Source: Tolypeutes matacus
Taxonomy: Eukaryota > Chordata > Mammalia > Cingulata > Chlamyphoridae
NCBI GenBank assembly: GCA_026826555.1
Contig: JAKSZT010000142.1
Coordinates: forward strand, 1,349,833 to 1,413,832
Reading direction: 5' to 3'
Length of the DNA: 64,000 bases
A model generated the notes under the pieces. That model searched no databases and was not told the origin of the DNA. It saw nothing but the letters and a program-made list of their open reading frames with translations. How positions within the stretch are numbered: the first letter of the stretch is position 1; every line of letters starts with the position of its first letter. The position numbers and the translations under genes are program-made. Below, one piece after another: positions 1 to 11,081 of the stretch.

Positions 1-1290
1 TTTTTACCCTGAGAGAGAATGCTTTTCAGAGGTGTTGTTTCCAATCATGATTCTGGTCAGCTCTTACATGGGACTTCCCAGCCTTGTGAAAGACCAGATG
101 TTGAGTTTTCGTGAGTGATTGTACATTTACTTTCATTTTTCTTCTATGTAATCTAATTAACCCATTTCTCTGTGTTGTATTATTATTACTCAATTACTAT
201 GATTGCTTAATTTAATTTTTAAAAGTATTATCCAGTTAGCTAAATAAAACTCTCTTTTAGTTAATATTCTGAGTTTCTGCCTCTTCCATAGCAGAATATG
301 CACTCAAGAAAAAGTCATAGACTAATTCAGCATGTAAAAAATAATTTTGCAAATATTCAAGGTAACATTTTTCACATCTATCTTTATTTTATTTTTTCCT
401 TTTCACATACAGAATTTCACATGCCACATTGTTTTGGTATCTTTATAAAATCACTTGAAGATGGTTAGGTACTATTTATTCTATCATTATTAGTGTTAAA
501 ATTGTCTTATCAAAATATAATAACCAGTTTTAATCCATAAAATATTTATGTAGTAAAGTACATTAAGCTTTAGACACTTGGCACATAAACCCTAAAAATA
601 GGACAATATCCCCAATAATGGTGTTCTGAGTCAGTTATTTATGGGTCCCTGACAGGTCCCATAAACTCTGACAGGTTCAAAGGGCAGCAGAGGAAATTGA
701 ACATTATCATCTGAATGAACTATATGATGTTACCCCAGTACCATGTAGCACCTCAACTTTCTCCAAGGTGGTCTCATTCTAGAATGGTAATTCCAACTGA
801 TACAAAATGAAGACGGACAATGTAACATTTATTCTGTCCTGACACACTACTCATACTATGCAATCATTGTGATATTGAACACTTGTTCCAGGAACTTCTC
901 ACTATCATCCTGATTTTTAGATGAGGTGGTCCATCAATCCTGCACTATACTCTGGCTTCTTTCCTGGTATCAGCATTATGATTGAAGATAACCTGGTCAG
1001 CAAAAACTGGATATAGATGCTCCACATGCAATGTTTTCTATAATATGGAAAATATTTTAAGTCTATAATTCCTTTCTGAGGACAAATTATTAGAGCTGCC
1101 TGTGTTCTTCCTTTAAAACACAGAATATCCTTGGGTCGTCTTGAGGCTTTAATCCAATTATTCTGTTCATTTTGCCAAGAACACAAAGATTTCCTTTAAA
1201 ATAGTCAAAATCAGGACAGTCCATAGCACTGCATGCTTTCAGTAGGGTAGCAGGAGACTGACATGCATTATTAAATGGGCCCGTCTGTGC
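1..1290. other. AT-rich intergenic DNA, no gene recognised
   Basis: No reading frame here resembles a known protein. The 89-codon frame on the minus strand at 917-1186 has no recognisable domain. It might belong with the GC-rich block at 1560-2345 as one decayed minus-strand retrocopy, but I cannot show this. Confidence 0.5.
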
Positions 1291-1306
1291 AAAGAGTGTT
1301 CCATTA

Positions 1307-1470
1307 ATACTTACCTGGCAGGAGAGACACCATGATCACGAGGGTGGTTTTCCCAGGGCGGGGCTTGTCCATTGCACTCCGGATGTGCTGACCCCTGCGA
1401 TTTCCCCAAATGTGGGAAACTCGACTGCATAATTTGTGGTAGGGGGGGACTGCTTTCGCGCTCTCCCCTT
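1307..1470 (+). pseudogene. U1 spliceosomal snRNA retropseudogene (full length)
   Basis: The segment follows U1 snRNA from its first base to its last, about 164 nt. It begins with the 5' splice-site recognition sequence atacttacctggcagg. It continues through the stem-loop 1 and 2 region, carries the Sm-site region 'ataatttgtgg', and ends with the final stem-loop. I count roughly eight or nine differences from the U1 I know, scattered along the length. A genuine U1 gene would have a proximal sequence element upstream and no A-tail. This copy has about 30 A's directly after it and flanking target-site duplications, so it is a reverse-transcribed U1 RNA and is very unlikely to be expressed. The decoy frames over it are not proteins. 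Confidence 0.93.
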
Positions 1471-1472
1471 TT

Positions 1473-1502
1473 AAAAAGAAAAAAAAAAAAAAAAAAAAAA
1501 AA
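1473..1502 (+). repeat. Poly(A) tail of the U1 retrocopy
   Basis: An A-run broken by a single G follows the 3' end of the U1 copy and precedes the second target-site duplication. Confidence 0.85.
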
Positions 1503-1559
1503 GAGTACTCCGTTAAGAGGCTTCTGTTCATTTAACATGGCTTTAGTAAATTACTAAGG

Positions 1560-2345
1560 TCAGAATGTTACCCATTATAGGAACCTGAATCAGACACACT
1601 GAATGTATATTCCAATGCAGCTACTGGTTTGAATAAAGCCTTAAGCACTGGACTAGGAATCTGGTAATGATGTTTGGGAACCTCATGGTTGAGTGTGAAA
1701 CAGCCCACGTTGTGAATGAGAGGGGTGCAGTCAGAACCCATAAAATGCTAGGAAGAAGAGCAAGATCAAAATTCTTTCCCTCCTTTCTACTACCAGTCAA
1801 GGAGCTACAGATATTTTCTCCAGCTTGGTGATGGCTACATAGGCGCTGTGCTTCTGCCACGGACGCACGCATAGACCGACAGGAGAATGTAATAACTTTC
1901 TCCCAGATAAGCAGACACCAAATAGGATGGAGTCTCATCTTCCAGGCAGAACATTTTCTGAGGCGTGATCCAGAATGGGAATAGGTGATTCTGAGAAAAT
2001 AGCACTTTGGCAGCCCCAGTTCTTGGCGGTGCACCCCGGAAACTCTCCTCTGGTCAGGTGGTAGAAGAAGCGGCCGCATTCTACCTGGCTCTGATTGTGT
2101 GTTTTCTTTCTTCATCAAGGCGTGCTTGCCAGCAGTGAATTGAAAGGCGGCTACAGCTGCAGCTGTGACCCTTGAGGCTCCCGCCAGGGTGGTGGCTGTG
2201 AGGAACAACCAAGCTACTTCAGGCCCAGGCGGCGCAGGCGTAGGGAGGCGAGGGGGCGGGGGAGAGCAGCACCCAATCTCCAGTGGCAACAAGCCCTGGA
2301 GCCCAAAGCACCGGGCCTTGTCAGGAGGACACTTGGGCTTCATAT
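1560..2345 (-). pseudogene. GC-rich block with a 240-codon open frame; possible processed pseudogene
   Basis: This block is much richer in G+C than its surroundings, above all at about 2010-2340, which includes a gcggccgc site and several CpGs. The minus strand is open for 240 codons (2343 to 1621). The translation is rich in Pro, Ala and Ser at its start and shows no domain, motif or signal I recognise. Protein-like stretches also occur in other minus-strand frames, for example around 1870-2020 and 1600-1720, as if a reading frame had been broken by small indels. One reading is a processed pseudogene whose CpG-rich 5' end lies near 2340; the U1 insertion and the region to about 900 may be its continuation. 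I see no matching A-tail on the minus-strand 3' side. It could also be unique genomic sequence. I do not assign a parent gene. Confidence 0.25.
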
Positions 2346-2619
2346 TGTAAATATACTTATCTATTTCATATGTTATACCATAAACATTTTCCTAAATGTT
2401 TCCAATTATTAATAATATGAATTTAATAAATGCTGTAGGAAGGAAAACATATAAGTGCTTGCCAGGCATTGTGGGGAGGGGGAGAATTTGTCTATACTGG
2501 GGTAGCATCAGAACGCTTTTGAGGTGTTGGAAATGTTCTGTATGGAAGCGTGATAGACAAATGTCTCTGCATTTCTCACAATCCCTAGAACTGTGTGCAT
2601 TTTACTCTTTGTAAAAGAT

Positions 2620-3905
2620 AAAATCATTTTATATTCTCTCATTCCCATGAGTGTTCCAGTTCTTTCACATACTAACCAAACTTGGTATAATCAGCCTTTT
2701 TAATTTTGGCCTTTCTATTATGCGTGTAGTTGTCTCTCATTTTAGTCTTAATTAGTGTTCCTCTAATGACTAATGGTGTTGAATATCTTTTTATAAGATT
2801 TTATTTTTTGAAATGCATATATCTTTGTCTCTTGAAATCTTTTTTTCATTTCTTTTTTTGGATTCCTTGCTTTCTTATTATTGAATTTTGAGAATTCATT
2901 ATATATTTTGGATACAAATCCTTTCACATATATGCTTTGTATAGATTTTCTCCGTGTTTGTGGCTTGCCTTTTTATTCAAGCAATGTCTTTTGAAGAGCA
3001 CAGCATTGACTTTCCAAGTTAAATATATCAATTTGTTCTATGGATTTTGAATTTCAGGTTGCATGTAAAAATATCCTTTCCAAACACAAGGACACAAAAC
3101 TTTTCTCCTATATTTTCTTCTGGAAGGTTTATAGGATTAGGTTTACTATTAATATCCATTTTAAATTAGTTTTTGTCTATCGTGTTAGAAATGAAATAAG
3201 TCTTTGTTTTTGGTTGTATTTGTTGTTGTTTAGTTTCTGTTGAATATCAAGTTGTTCAAGCAACAATTGTCACAAAAACTTTTCCTTTCTCTCCTGAATC
3301 ACCTTTGCACCTATCTCAAAAATCAGTTGTCCATATATGAGTTGATGGATTGCTGGGCTTTATTATGTATCATTGAACTACTTGTCCATCTTTGCACCAA
3401 CATCACACTGTTTTGTTTACAGTGGCTTTATAATAAGTAATGAAAACAGGTATTATTAGCCTTTTAACTTCCTTCTTTTTATCAAAGTTGTTTTGGACAT
3501 TCTACATCCTTTGCACATCCATATAAATTTTAGAATCTGTTCCTCAATTTGTAAAAGAAAAACCCTAGCTTGTATACAGATTGGTATTGAGTTGAATCTA
3601 TTAATCAGTTTGGAATGTGCTGACCTCTTAATAGCAATGAATCTCTCAACTAATTAGCAAGGTATATCTTTCCATTCAATTACACTCTTAAATTTCTCTT
3701 CCCAATGTTTTACAGTTTCTGGTGTACAATTCTTTTATACCGTTAGTCAGATTTATTCTAAAGTATTTCATTCTTTTGGTGGTATTGTAAATGTTGTTGT
3801 TTTAAAATTTTTGAAATACAATAGATTTTTCTATGCTGATTTTGTATTAGTGACCTTGCTAAACTCATTTGCTGGTCCTAGGAGCTCTTACAATTTGCTC
3901 TGTAG
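2620..3905 (-). mobile_element. L1 (L1M-type) 3' part, antisense
   Basis: Read on the + strand this is the reverse complement of the L1 3'UTR and the end of ORF2. Recognisable phrases are 'acttggtataatcagcc', 'actaatggtgttgaatatc', 'tttgatacaaatcc'-like text near 2910 and 'gattggtattgagttgaatc' near 3580. No usable frame remains, so it is an old dead copy. It continues beyond the DNA-transposon insert at 3906-4125. Confidence 0.8.
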
Positions 3906-4125
3906 ATCAGGGGTTCGCAAATTCTTTCTGTAAAGGGCCAGATAACATATATGGCTCTTAGGTTTTAAGAGCCATACTCTCTCTGTCAGGACTATTTAAC
4001 TCTGCTGTTGTTATTCAAAAACAGCCATAGGCAATATATAACAAAAGGTTCTGGTTTTGATTTAATAAAACTTTATTTACGAAACTATGTGGAGGCCCAG
4101 ATTTAAGCCCAATGGCTGGATTTGC
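3906..4125. mobile_element. MER20-like hAT (Charlie) non-autonomous DNA transposon
   Basis: The segment opens with 'caggggttcgcaaattc' and contains 'tgtaaagggccagataac', 'agccataggcaatat' and 'aataaaactttatttac'. It closes with 'ggctggatttgcc'. Start and end are degraded inverted complements of each other, about 220 bp apart, which fits this small transposon. L1 sequence flanks it on both sides, so it landed in the older L1. I am less sure of the exact family name than of the class. Confidence 0.65.
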
Positions 4126-4430
4126 CAAAACTTGATATAAACAATCATCTTGCCTGCAAATAGAGATAGCTTTGTTTCTTTGTTTTCCCATCTATATGCC
4201 TCTTTTGTTTCTTTTCTTTGCCTTACTGCACTGGCTAGGACTTTGATACTGAATAAGAGTGGTGAGAGAGGGCATCCATGTTTTGTTTCTGATTTTAGAG
4301 AAAGCATTCAGTCTTTTTACATTAGTAGCTATAGACTTTTTAAGATACCCTTTTTATATATACCCTTTATAAGGTTAAGGGATTTCCCTTTTATTCCTAG
4401 TTTGTTGAGAGTCTTTAGAGATTCCATAAT
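4126..4430 (-). mobile_element. L1 ORF2 fragment (reverse transcriptase region), antisense
   Basis: This continues the L1 at 2620-3905. The minus-strand frame at 4307-4077 reads '[11 protein letters not shown]' and then '[13 protein letters not shown]', the L1 reverse transcriptase region. The catalytic FADD is mutated to FAGK in this copy. It is a dead fragment. Confidence 0.8.
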
Positions 4431-4779
4431 ACATTTATTAATTCTTCAAATATATTTAGTGGTTTCTGTGTGCCAAACACTAGAGTTAATGAGTTGAGTT
4501 ACACAGCCCATGCCTGAAGGATATCACAGCGTATTGAATTATATTTTCCTTATTAAGTTTCTCCAAAGAGATAGGAGATTTTAATTCTAATTATATGTGT
4601 TAAATACGTGGCAGAGTCACTTCAGGGTACTGATGATGATGAATTTTAAATTAATTAATAGACCAAAAAAAATCAGTAAAATGTGTTATGGCCATGTTTG
4701 TGTATATTAGTATAAAAACAATCCAACTGATTTTTATTTTATTTTATTTTTGTCCTCTTCATGGGCCTCAAGGTTTTAG

Positions 4780-5740
4780 CTCTCTACCACACCACCCCCT
4801 TTCCTTTATAATCAATACTCTTTCTTCTGGATCTCTCTCAGGAGTTTACGACTAAAAGAATGTCTTTCAAGGTCACCAGTGATCTCCATATTATTAAATC
4901 CTGACATCATGTCTCAGTCCTCATCCTACTCAACTTATCAATTGTACAGTATTGGTACATCTGATCACCTTCTCCCTCCTGAAGCACTCTTGATTTTGTT
5001 TTTAGAACACTGTTTTCTTCTGGCTTCCCTTATATCATTCTGGTGATACCTCCTCAATCTTTTTTAGAGGTTCTGCCTCCTCTCTTTGACCTCTTAATGT
5101 TAGAGTGTCCCCAGGGATTAGTCCTTGGGACTCTTACTATCTTTCCTACTCCTTTGATGATCTCATTTAACTCAAGGCTTTACATACAATTTATATAGTG
5201 ATGAGATATAAATATATATTTTCAACTGGGTCTTTCCCTTGAACTCTAAACTTCAATACCCATTATTACTCAGATTTATGTCATGCCTCTCAACCTTAAT
5301 ATGTCCAAAATTGAACTCCTGAAGGTCTCTCAAATATTGTTCCTCCAGGTGAATGGAACCACTCTCAGTTAATGCACTCTTCATTTTCCTAATTGATCAG
5401 GCTACAAACTTTGGAGACCAAATTAATACTTTTTCTTACATTTCTCTTTAAATATTTTAGGAAGTCCCACTGACTCTTTCTTGAAAATACACTCAGAATC
5501 TCACTACATGTCAGGGTCTCTACTGCAACCACTCTAATCCAAGACATCTGCTTGGATTATTATAGCAACTCCCTAACAGGTTTTCATGCCCAAACTCTTC
5601 CAAAGACTTCATCTGTTACATGCACCATAAACTAAAGTTGATACAATGACCTACAAGGCGCTTGTTTCCTCTCTGGTCTTGCCTCCAACATTTATTCTTG
5701 TTCATCCTTCTCCAGTCACCCTGGACTTGTTACTGTTTTA
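4780..5740 (+). mobile_element. L2 LINE fragment, sense
   Basis: A diverged but ordered series of L2 ORF2/3' phrases is visible: 'ccccagggattagtccttgg', 'atgtccaaaattgaactcc', 'ggattattatagcaactcc' and 'cctacaaggcgcttg'. It is an ancient element with no open frame. Boundaries are approximate. Confidence 0.6.
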
Positions 5741-5763
5741 AGACGACTGTTAAACAAATACCT

Positions 5764-5788
5764 AAAAAAAAGAAAAAGAAAAAGAAAA
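5764..5788. repeat. A-rich (GAAAAA)n tract
   Basis: Short run of A's spaced by single G's at 5764-5788. Confidence 0.7.
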
Positions 5789-5961
5789 CTCTTGTATATG
5801 CAAGAATCTATCATATTATGTTGATAGAAAATCTTAGCAAACAGTGGCCAAATGTTTGCAACCCTTATCAATGACTGCAAATTTTAAAATTATTCTGAAA
5901 AACTATTAAAAGATTTGTTCTTTTATGGAGGAGTAGTATTAAATTGAAAAAGAGGCTACCC

Positions 5962-6085
5962 TTTTCTTTCTTTCTTCCTTCCTTCCTTCCTTCCTTCCTT
6001 CCTTCCTTCCTTCCTTCCTTCCTTCCTTCCTTCCTTCCTTCCTTCCTTTCTTTCTTTCTTTCTTTCTTTCTTTTCTTTCTTTCTT
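5962..6085. repeat. (TTCC)n/(TTTC)n microsatellite
   Basis: About 124 bp of tetranucleotide repeat: ctttctttc, then a long pure cctt block, then cttt units again. Likely length-variable. The Lys/Glu/Gly-repeat frame read from the other strand is an artefact of it. Confidence 0.97.
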
Positions 6086-6255
6086 GATATTGTTGCTGGC
6101 TGAATAAATCAGTCAACTATGGTGGAAAGGGTTGGGCTTTCAGTCAGGAAAGTCTACTAAAAACTCCATGACAGTTTTTGGAGTCTTGAGGAACTTCCTT
6201 GAATTCCAGTTCCTCATGTACAGAAGAAGGGAACTGAACTAAATCAGTTATTTTT

Positions 6256-6304
6256 CAAAAAAAACAAAACAAAAACAACAACAACAAAACAAAACAAAAC
6301 AAAA
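6256..6304. repeat. (CAAAA)n / (CAA)n low-complexity tract
   Basis: A-rich run with C every three to five bases, following a possible decayed MIR at about 6170-6250. Confidence 0.85.
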
Positions 6305-6510
6305 GAACTAGAACTCTTAAAAATATGAAACTGTACGAGCTTACTGTGTAACAGATAATTGGAAAGCTGCTCTGAGAGAGGCAGATTGGTGGTGGGTGGA
6401 GATTTGGAGCCTCCACTTCCCTTCAGGAGCATGTGGGGCACCTGCACAACACCTCCAGGTGACCATGGATCAAGCTTTGAGATTCCCTGGATTAGAAAAC
6501 CCCTCTGTTC

Positions 6511-6523
6511 CTTCCTATGACTT

Positions 6524-6570
<47 letters not shown>

Positions 6571-6699
6571 TTTTCAAGTCAGACGGGTAATGTGCCGGCG
6601 TCATAACAAGGTTTGAGGGAGGCACACCTCACACAAGCGCGTGAACACCCATTCATCATGCTCATGAACCACAAAAGGAACGCTTCCTATGACTTTTAT
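6511..6699 (-). mobile_element. Small retroposed insert with (TAAA)n tail and perfect 17-bp target duplication
   Basis: The 17 bases cttcctatgacttttat occur at 6511-6527 and again, unchanged, at 6683-6699. Between them, read on the minus strand, lies a CpG-bearing body of about 107 bp (6682 to about 6575) followed by a tail of TAAA units (6574 to 6528). This layout is that of an L1-mobilised RNA inserted in minus orientation. The perfect duplication implies a recent event. I do not recognise the body: it could be a 5'-truncated LINE 3' end, an mRNA 3' end or an unfamiliar SINE. Its last bases read as GTCTGACTTG before the tail. Confidence 0.85.
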
Positions 6700-9600
6700 A
6701 TTCTGATTTTCTTTCCTCTTCCTGGCCTTTGCTTGCAATCAGTTAAGTCCCATCCCTGAAATGTTAACTTTATCCTTCCATTGTCTATGCCCATCTTATG
6801 ATTTCAGTAGGCATAAAGGGAACTTCTTCAGTAGCCTACAGTAGTAATCTCTCTTGTAGGCTTTTCCCCCTCCAGTCAGTTCCACAGCCACACTCCATTA
6901 TATATTCCTAAAGCATAGTCTCTTGCACTGAAATAGCGAAGGGCATTACATTTTCCAATTGATTAAGTACAAAATCCTAAGGCCTGTATTTGAAGTCTTC
7001 TAAAGTACAGTCCAATAAAACTCTCTGGCATATGAAATCTCTGGCCAAGCTGGAGTAGTTGTTCTTGGATTACTTCCAGTTTTCTTCACTTATACATTTA
7101 TTTATTTTGATCTATACATGTTGGTAATCTTATTTCACTCACTCTCTCTGCCTTTCAGAACATTGCATCTCAGTTAATTCTACATAATCTTACATTTTTG
7201 TCCTCTTCACAGATACTACATTTTTTCATCTTCCTTCCCTTTCTGCTTACCTCCTTCTTCATTGTTCATAGAAATCTTTCCTGATTTTTCCAAAAAAATT
7301 ATTTCTTGAGTTATATTTTGAATCCCCACATCATTTTGTTTGCACTTCTCTTTTAATACACATACTATTCTATTTTACATAATGTTTCTTCTTGTTTTCT
7401 TTAATTGCTTTTTCTAAATTACAAACTACTTTGAGATAAACACTTGCCTTACTCATTCTTGAATCCATATTTTGTGGTGTTGCATAGATATTCAATTTTT
7501 GAAAATTCTGGAACTAAATTTAATTTGGTATATAAAAACAGGGCATTTTGTGTTTTGCTAAGTGATTTATAATTTCCTATATTGTAATATTACACTATAC
7601 TAATCATCATAATATTTAGCATGCAGCTTGAAACAATGTTTATTGCACAGGGAATGTTAATGTTAGTATTTGGGACTGAACTGAACCTGCAGAAAGAATA
7701 AAAGCTGTTTTATGATAATCCAATTACAACCAGAGAAAATGTTCAGAAATCTTGCCTGTGAGTAAATATTCACTGAAAATGAATGCCACAGGAGTTATAA
7801 GAGGCTGTTAAAAAATGTGTAGATAGATTGGAAGCATGATTTTTAGAATTATGAATCCCTAGATAGAAATAATATTTGCTATTTTATGATACAAAAGGGC
7901 TTGTTAGCAATTGCTCCACTGGGACAAAATTACCTATCAATGAGAAATGCATCTCCAATTCTACCTCCTCTTATATAAAGTGTGCAAAGTACAAGAAGAA
8001 GCATTTTGCAAGAAATATAAGAAGAATGCATTTTTGATATTGTCACAGTACATCAGGTTATTCATGTGTAATTTCTGAAATGAAAAGAGCAGACAATTTC
8101 CACTTCTCTTAAGTGAGTCTATATGGCATCCCAGCAAGGACTCATGTAAGTTTTAATGCTTCAGCCACTTCATATAGTTTCTTGTAGATAGACTATATTG
8201 ATATAATATTCTATCACTCCAATTATATTAATAGATGGAATCATCTCACCATGTTTGAACTCCCATTTAATGCACTGAAATCAGGTATTTTATTTTCCAT
8301 ATGCCACTAAATTTAATGTCTGCAGAAGTGCATTTCTCTTCCTCTGACTCAGCCACTCTGTTTTCTGATTTTATATTTTCAGTTACATACACTTAATGTG
8401 GTCCTACAGTGAATGGCCAATATGTCTGATTGAATTAAATTGCTTCTTTAGGTACGCAGGCACATCTATTTTTTAAATCATGTTGATATCTATGCACATA
8501 TTATGTCCACATAGTATTTGCATATAGTTTTTACAATGAAATTTACAGCTTTGTCACTTCTTTGTTACATGGTTTGGGCCAATTATTTAACTTCACTGAG
8601 ATATTGTAATATAAGGAGCATACTATAATGATAACTATGAGCATTCTAGAGTACACACATACAGAAACACACATTTGTAGGATCATTTTTAAATAACTGG
8701 ATGAAACCAAATAAGATTTTACAGGTGTGCAAATTAGTGAGTGAAAAACATTATCCTATTTGATTTGTTTTAATGACTTTTTTTATAATACAATAAAATA
8801 TATTTGATGAATGATTTTCCAACGTTTATGGCCCACTGTGTTTTCTTAGTTTATAGTAATTTGGAGACATTATTTTGGGTTTCATAGTTTAATGATCCAG
8901 AAATTGTTTATATTAACATATTCTCATTTTCCATGTTATTTCTAAAAGTTCACCAATAAAGAGCGTACAATAAATTTGTTATTCAGAGAATCTGTTAAAA
9001 ATGAATTCTTAGGTAAGCAGTTCTAGGTTCTGATTTTCAATATCTGCCTTCTGATTTTAAATATGTCTCTTTTATATTTAATTTTACATGATTTCTCAGA
9101 CAAAACAGGAAGAATATGCTGTTGAATATTAAGACAAATGAATCAATAGGGAGTTTTATGTTAGAGCATAGAGGACTTTTCAAATGCTTAGTAAATTAGT
9201 GGAAATATAAAGAAGTAATATAATCATCCTGAAGATGTTTATTTTAGAAAATTAAAGGATAATATTTGTCCAATTACAAGGGACATGCAAGAGCTGTTAG
9301 GCTATTTATAGGATTCCTTATAATGGTATTAGGCAAAATGACCTAGAAGAAATAGAAATTTTGTGGCATGATTTCATTGGTAAGAGGCATACAAAACCTG
9401 TTCTTTACCCTCTTTCAACACTTAGATGGTAGTTTTAATATCTATGAAAGAATTTCATCTTCTGTAACATATGGTTTTGACTTCCAAAGAAATTCCGTCT
9501 TTCACAATCACCACTTCCCCAACATATGCTCCCCCTTTGTCCAATCAAGGTGGCATTTGGAGATGAAACATCTCAAACTTTATTAAGAAGTCACGTAATA

Positions 9601-9790
9601 TATTTTTTCATAGATACCATTGCTTAAATGTTTTGTCTGATAACTGAATTTATTAATTAATAAGTCTTTCACTACACTTTGAAATAATGTAAACATTGTT
9701 TGTACAAAGTTTTTATGTAGGATGACAGCAGAAATCATTTGAGAAAATTATAGATGTGAAATTATAAAAATATTTTAAACAATTTTTAGA
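6700..9790. other. Intergenic DNA, nothing recognised
   Basis: AT-rich single-copy-looking sequence. Short open frames here, such as 9368-9586, have no recognisable protein features. No RNA gene or simple repeat of note. Confidence 0.5.
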
Positions 9791-9794
9791 AAAT

Positions 9795-10440
9795 ATAAAT
9801 AAATTTATGAGGAAGAGAACAAACTAAAATATTTGTAGAATATCTGTATAAAGGGTAATACCTTAATATGTAAAGTGTTCACATAGAAAATAATAAAAAA
9901 GATGAAGAACTCAATAGAAAATTGGGTAAAGGTCATGGAAAGGCAATTGAGGAGGAAATAAATAAAAATGGTCTTTTCATATATGAATAAATGTTTAAAC
10001 TTATTAATAGTTATGAAATGCATTAAAACATCAATAAGATGTATTTGCATGTAGCAAATAAGGAAGCAGAAAAATGTAACATTTTGTCTTTTCAAGCAAG
10101 GTTGAGATGAAAAATACCCATGCATCATTTCAGTGAGATGAGCGTTGGTTTTAATGAACCGAAAGTTTATGACGTGCATAATTATAATCATGTATCCTAA
10201 ATAAATAATTTTTGTATGCACATAAAATTTTAACTAAAAGTAAATTTATCACAGAACTGTTAATAATAAGGAAAATTGAAATCATCCCTATAATGAAATA
10301 TAAAATATTTCTGATATATTGTTGAACAAGTTATAAAGAATATGTACTTGATATATACTTTAAGTAGGATGAGTACAAATTTTGATATTTTACAACTATG
10401 TTAATTTTCACATGCAAATATTTAATGGTAGAGGGAAAAA
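9795..10440 (+). mobile_element. L1 3'-end fragment, sense
   Basis: Phrases such as 'aactcaatagaaaattggg' followed by 'atgaataaatgtttaaac' and 'aaatgcattaaaacatc' follow the order of the L1 ORF2 end and 3'UTR. It is heavily diverged. The minus-strand 138-codon frame over it is an AT-rich shadow. Confidence 0.6.
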
Positions 10441-10469
10441 AGGCACATGACTTAATGTCTTAAAATCTA

Positions 10470-10800
10470 CTTAATACCAACTATGGGCCAAGTACTTCTC
10501 AAAGTATTTCAACTATTATAATTCTTTTTCTTTCCTTTTTTTTTTTTTTTTTTTTTTTAGGAACCCAGGACCTCATACATGTGAAGCATGTGCTCAACCA
10601 CCGAGCTACACTGCTCCACTATAATTCTTTTAATCTTTACAAAAATACTATAAGGCATATACTATTATTTATGCCAATTTAGAGATGCAAATCTGAACCA
10701 TTTCATTTGCTTCTTTAATTTGTCTTAGGTCACACCACTGGGAATTACAAGAGAAAAAATTTAAAATTTGCCAGTCTTACTCTAGAGCTTAACAGTCCTC
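10470..10800 (-). mobile_element. MIR SINE, antisense, split by a DAS-SINE
   Basis: Diverged MIR text flanks the younger SINE: 'ccaactatgggccaagtac' on one side, and 'atactattatttatgcc', 'gagatgcaaatctgaacc' and 'aggtcacacca' on the other. The family is an ancient tRNA-derived mammalian SINE. Confidence 0.55.
10529..10619 (-). mobile_element. DAS-SINE monomer, minus strand
   Basis: It begins on the + strand with a T-run (10536-10558, the complement of the A-tail). Next come 'aggaacccaggacctc', the B-box complement, and 'aaccaccgagctacactg', the A-box complement of a tRNA-Ala-derived SINE. Copies of tataattctttt at 10517-10528 and 10620-10631 are the target duplication. It lies about 450 bp upstream of the first OR start codon. 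Confidence 0.88.
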
Positions 10801-11021
10801 TTTAGTAGAAATTTTAAAGTGATAGAAATAAGGAGTAAAATTGTATTTTTAGATTATAGTGGTCATGTTGCAAGACAGATATGAAAGTCAAGCATGCACA
10901 GTTAACCACAAAACAAATGATTGCATGCAACGTGTTATTGTGTGCTTAAGGGAAACTAGAGTATATAAGAATTTGATGAGTGGCTTGTCTTTCTTCATTT
11001 AGCCTCATAGCCTGTAATTGT

Positions 11022-11046
11022 ATTTCATTTCCATTTTACTTTTCAG
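11022..11046 (+). promoter_or_regulatory. Predicted 3' splice acceptor before the first OR coding exon
   Basis: A pyrimidine-rich run ending 'ttttacttttcag' at 11046 lies 35 bases before the chosen ATG. OR genes typically splice one or more non-coding 5' exons onto a single coding exon at such a site. The upstream donor exon is not identifiable. Confidence 0.6.
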
Positions 11047-11081
11047 GAGAATTTCTGAACTGGTCTCAGAAATTGGGTATC

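Larger units (their letters stand above)
1291..1515 (+). repeat. Imperfect 16-bp target-site duplication around the U1 retrocopy
   Basis: The 16 bases just before the U1 copy (1291-1306, aaagagtgttccatta) recur just after its A-tail (1500-1515, aaagagtactccgtta) with three substitutions. This spacing and the A-tail are the signature of target-primed integration by the L1 machinery. The mismatches suggest an old event. Confidence 0.8.

Noticed and set aside
1621..2343. 240-codon frame as a functional gene
   Set aside because: No recognisable domain, no splice or promoter context, and biased composition alone can keep a frame open.
5868..6116. 82-codon Lys/Glu/Gly-repeat frame
   Set aside because: It is only the translation of the TTCC microsatellite.
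6522..6574. (TTTA)n run as an independent microsatellite
   Set aside because: It is better explained as the tail of the insert bounded by 17-bp duplications.
9805..10221. 138-codon minus-strand frame
   Set aside because: AT-driven frame over a sense L1 3' fragment with no domain.
10962..10969. TATA-like 'tatataag' before the first OR
   Set aside because: It lies in the probable intron just before the splice acceptor, and such words are common in AT-rich DNA.
10980..11081. Extra 34 codons upstream in frame with the first OR
   Set aside because: They lack OR character, cover a splice acceptor, and no OR4K begins there.
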